Assembly (NCBI RefSeq): GCF_030317035.1
Contig: NZ_JASZYK010000003.1
Location: forward strand, 620,001-684,000
Source of the DNA: Variovorax sp. J22G73
Lineage (GTDB): Bacteria > Pseudomonadota > Gammaproteobacteria > Burkholderiales > Burkholderiaceae_C
Length of the DNA: 64,000 bases
Direction: 5' to 3'
Shown piece after piece: positions 62,458 to 64,000 of this stretch. Under the pieces are notes generated by a model. That model saw only the letters and a program-made list of their open reading frames with translations, searched no databases and was not told the origin of the DNA. Every line of letters starts with the position of its first letter. The first letter of the stretch is position 1. The translations under genes and the position numbers were made by a program.

Positions 62458-63279
62458 TCAGTACGCGACCGGGCCCGAACGCGCATCCGCGTTGCGCGCC
62501 TGGAAGCGCGCCGCCGCCGCCTCGGCGCCGCGCGCCAGTATCTGCAGGTCCATCGCCACCGCCACGAAGAGCGCGCCCAGGTCCAGGCATTCGCGCGCCC
62601 TCGCCTCATCGAGCATCAGGATGCCGGGCGCCTTGCCGCCGGCGCGGATGCGGCGTATCGCGTCGTCGATCGCGCCCCTGACCTCCGGGTGCCCCGGGTC
62701 GCCCGGGTGGCCCAGGCTCGCCGAGAGGTCGGCCGGGCCGATGAAGACGCCGTCCACGCCGTCGACCGCCACGATCTCGTCGAGGTGGTCCAGCGCCTCG
62801 CGTGTTTCCACCTGCACCAGCACGCAGAGCTCGTCCTGCGCGGCGGCCACGTAGTCGCGGGTGCGCCCGAAGTTCGAGGCCCGCGTCGAGCCGCCCATGC
62901 CACGCACGCCGTGCGGGGCGTAGCGCGTGGCGCGCACGGCGGCCTGCGCCTCGGCCGCGCTTTGCACGAACGGCAGCAGCAGGCTCTGCGCGCCGATGTC
63001 GAGGTAGCGCTTGATGAGCACCGTGTCGTTCCAGTCGGGCCGCACCACGGCCGAGGTGGGCCGCGCGGCGTTGGCCGGCACCGCCGCGCTCACCGCCTGC
63101 AGCTGGTGCAGCATGTGCGGCACGTCGGTGGGCGTGTGCTCGGTGTCGAGCAGCACCCAGTCGAAACCCGCGCCCGCGACGATCTCCGACACATAGGGGT
63201 CGGGCAGCGTGGACCACAGGCCGATCTGCGGCACGCCGGCCGCGAGCGCACGCTTGAAATGGTTCGCCGGCACCGGCAT
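62458..63279 (-). CDS. hpaI: 4-hydroxy-2-oxoheptanedioate aldolase HpaI
   Basis: The product is 273 residues from ATG 63279; ATG 63309 would overlap hpaH by 16 bases. [68 protein letters not shown] and KAPGILM match the class II aldolase HpaI throughout. The metal-binding Glu and Asp are in these motifs. It splits 4-hydroxy-2-oxoheptanedioate into pyruvate and succinate semialdehyde, the end of homoprotocatechuate degradation. It is downstream of hpaH with 14 bases between. Confidence 0.94.
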   Translation of the reverse strand: MPVPANHFKRALAAGVPQIGLWSTLPDPYVSEIVAGAGFDWVLLDTEHTPTDVPHMLHQLQAVSAAVPANAARPTSAVVRPDWNDTVLIKRYLDIGAQSLLLPFVQSAAEAQAAVRATRYAPHGVRGMGGSTRASNFGRTRDYVAAAQDELCVLVQVETREALDHLDEIVAVDGVDGVFIGPADLSASLGHPGDPGHPEVRGAIDDAIRRIRAGGKAPGILMLDEARARECLDLGALFVAVAMDLQILARGAEAAAARFQARNADARSGPVAY

Positions 63280-63293
63280 GGCATTCACCGCGC

Positions 63294-64000
63294 TCAACCG
63301 AAGTGGCATGACACGGTGCCGAAATCGCCATAGTCGGCCACCACCGTATCGCCCTTGCCGACCTCGATCGGCCGGATGAACGAGCCCGCCAGAATGACTT
63401 GCCCGGCCTCCAGCGTCACGCCGAAGCGGTGCAGCCGGTTGGCCAGCCACGCCACGCCGTAGCCCGGGTGGTTGAGCACGCCGGCGGCCAGGCCGGTCTC
63501 CTCGACCTCGCCGTTGCGGCTCACGATGGCGCCGATGCGCCGCATGTCCGCGTCGACCAGCGCCGGCTTGAAGGGCCGCCCGCCCAGCACCAGCGCCGCG
63601 TTGGCCGCGTTGTCGGAAATGGTGTCGAACACGTTGCGCGTGCGCTGGGTCTCGGGGTCGACGCGCTGGATGCGCGCGTCGAGTATCTCGAGCGCGGGCG
63701 TCACGTAGGCGGTGGCGTCGAGCACGTCGAACAGCGTGCAGTCGGGCCCCGACAGCGGCCGCGCCAGCACGAAGGCCAGCTCCGCCTCGATCTTCAGCTG
63801 CAGGAAGCGCTCGGTCGGAATCACCGCGCCGTCGCGGTAGAACATGTCGTCCAGCAGCGTGCCGTAGTCGGGCTCGGCGATGTTCACCGCCCGCTGCATG
63901 GCCTTGGAGGTCAGCCCGATCTTGTGGCCCTTCACCGTGCGGCCGTTGCGCAGCTTGAGCTGCATCCACGCATGCTGGATCGCGTAGGCGTCGTCGATGC
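63294..64000 (-). CDS. hpaH: 2-oxo-hept-4-ene-1,7-dioate hydratase HpaH (5' end outside window)
   Basis: The visible 235 or so residues run from [11 protein letters not shown] at the window edge to the stop. [63 protein letters not shown] and [19 protein letters not shown] match HpaH closely. It adds water to 2-oxohept-4-ene-1,7-dioate using Mg2+. Its product is the substrate of HpaI. The amino-terminal part, about 30 residues, is beyond the edge, and the rest of the hpa genes probably are too. Confidence 0.94.
   Translation of the reverse strand, partial: IDDAYAIQHAWMQLKLRNGRTVKGHKIGLTSKAMQRAVNIAEPDYGTLLDDMFYRDGAVIPTERFLQLKIEAELAFVLARPLSGPDCTLFDVLDATAYVTPALEILDARIQRVDPETQRTRNVFDTISDNAANAALVLGGRPFKPALVDADMRRIGAIVSRNGEVEETGLAAGVLNHPGYGVAWLANRLHRFGVTLEAGQVILAGSFIRPIEVGKGDTVVADYGDFGTVSCHFG

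Overview
This is a GC-rich (about 70% by eye), gene-dense chromosomal segment. Gene content and gene order suggest a Betaproteobacterium of the order Burkholderiales, most like Comamonadaceae (Variovorax-type). The reasons are the split aerobic purine-degradation genes, the TRAP and BMP-family importers, the FecI/FecR iron operon, the bacterial IorA/IorB pair and the HpaI/HpaH genes. No rRNA, tRNA, CRISPR array, insertion sequence or prophage was seen. Taxonomy is an inference, not a computed result.

Layout. 0-4.4 kb: the end of an MFS transporter, a Lys/Ala-rich small protein, the DNA-end-binding protein Ku with a histone-like tail, a very acidic small protein and a short RecQ-type helicase. 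4.4-5.8 kb: flavohemoglobin (hmp) behind three GT-N7-AC boxes and a near-perfect sigma-54 promoter; the matching NorR-type activator is at 11.7-13.3 kb with the same box at its own start codon. 6.1-11.6 kb: an iron-siderophore operon (ECF sigma factor, FecR, TonB receptor, PepSY reductase-like protein) behind a Fur-like box. 13.5-19.7 kb: a PPC-domain protein, two c-di-GMP enzymes and a secreted PHP-domain lipoprotein.

Purine catabolism occupies two blocks. The first (19.8-29.1 kb) has an M20 peptidase, a UraD-AllC fusion, PuuE, a GntR repressor, UraH, XdhC, the cytochrome-linked urate oxidase PuuD and glycerate kinase. The second (49-60.7 kb) has XdhA/XdhB, a LysR regulator, an AzgA-type permease and a four-gene BMP/ABC nucleoside importer. 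Together they cover uptake, hypoxanthine/xanthine to urate, urate to allantoin and allantoate, and recovery of glyoxylate carbon as phosphoglycerate. A shared TGTATACA block precedes both gntR/uraH and puuD.

Between these blocks are a semialdehyde dehydrogenase and magnesium genes: mgtC, an FCP1-type HAD phosphatase, and mgtA with a leader ORF and a ribosome-site hairpin. A low-molecular-weight phosphatase follows. Next is a seven-gene minus-strand run (36.9-45.4 kb): iorA, iorB, an FMN hydroxyacid dehydrogenase, the TRAP transporter dctPQM and a thioesterase, with a divergent LysR regulator. It looks like a route for importing and oxidising an aromatic hydroxy- or keto-acid. Nramp and TauE transporters lie at 46.5-48.8 kb. 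The window closes with an AraC regulator convergent with hpaI and the truncated hpaH of homoprotocatechuate degradation.
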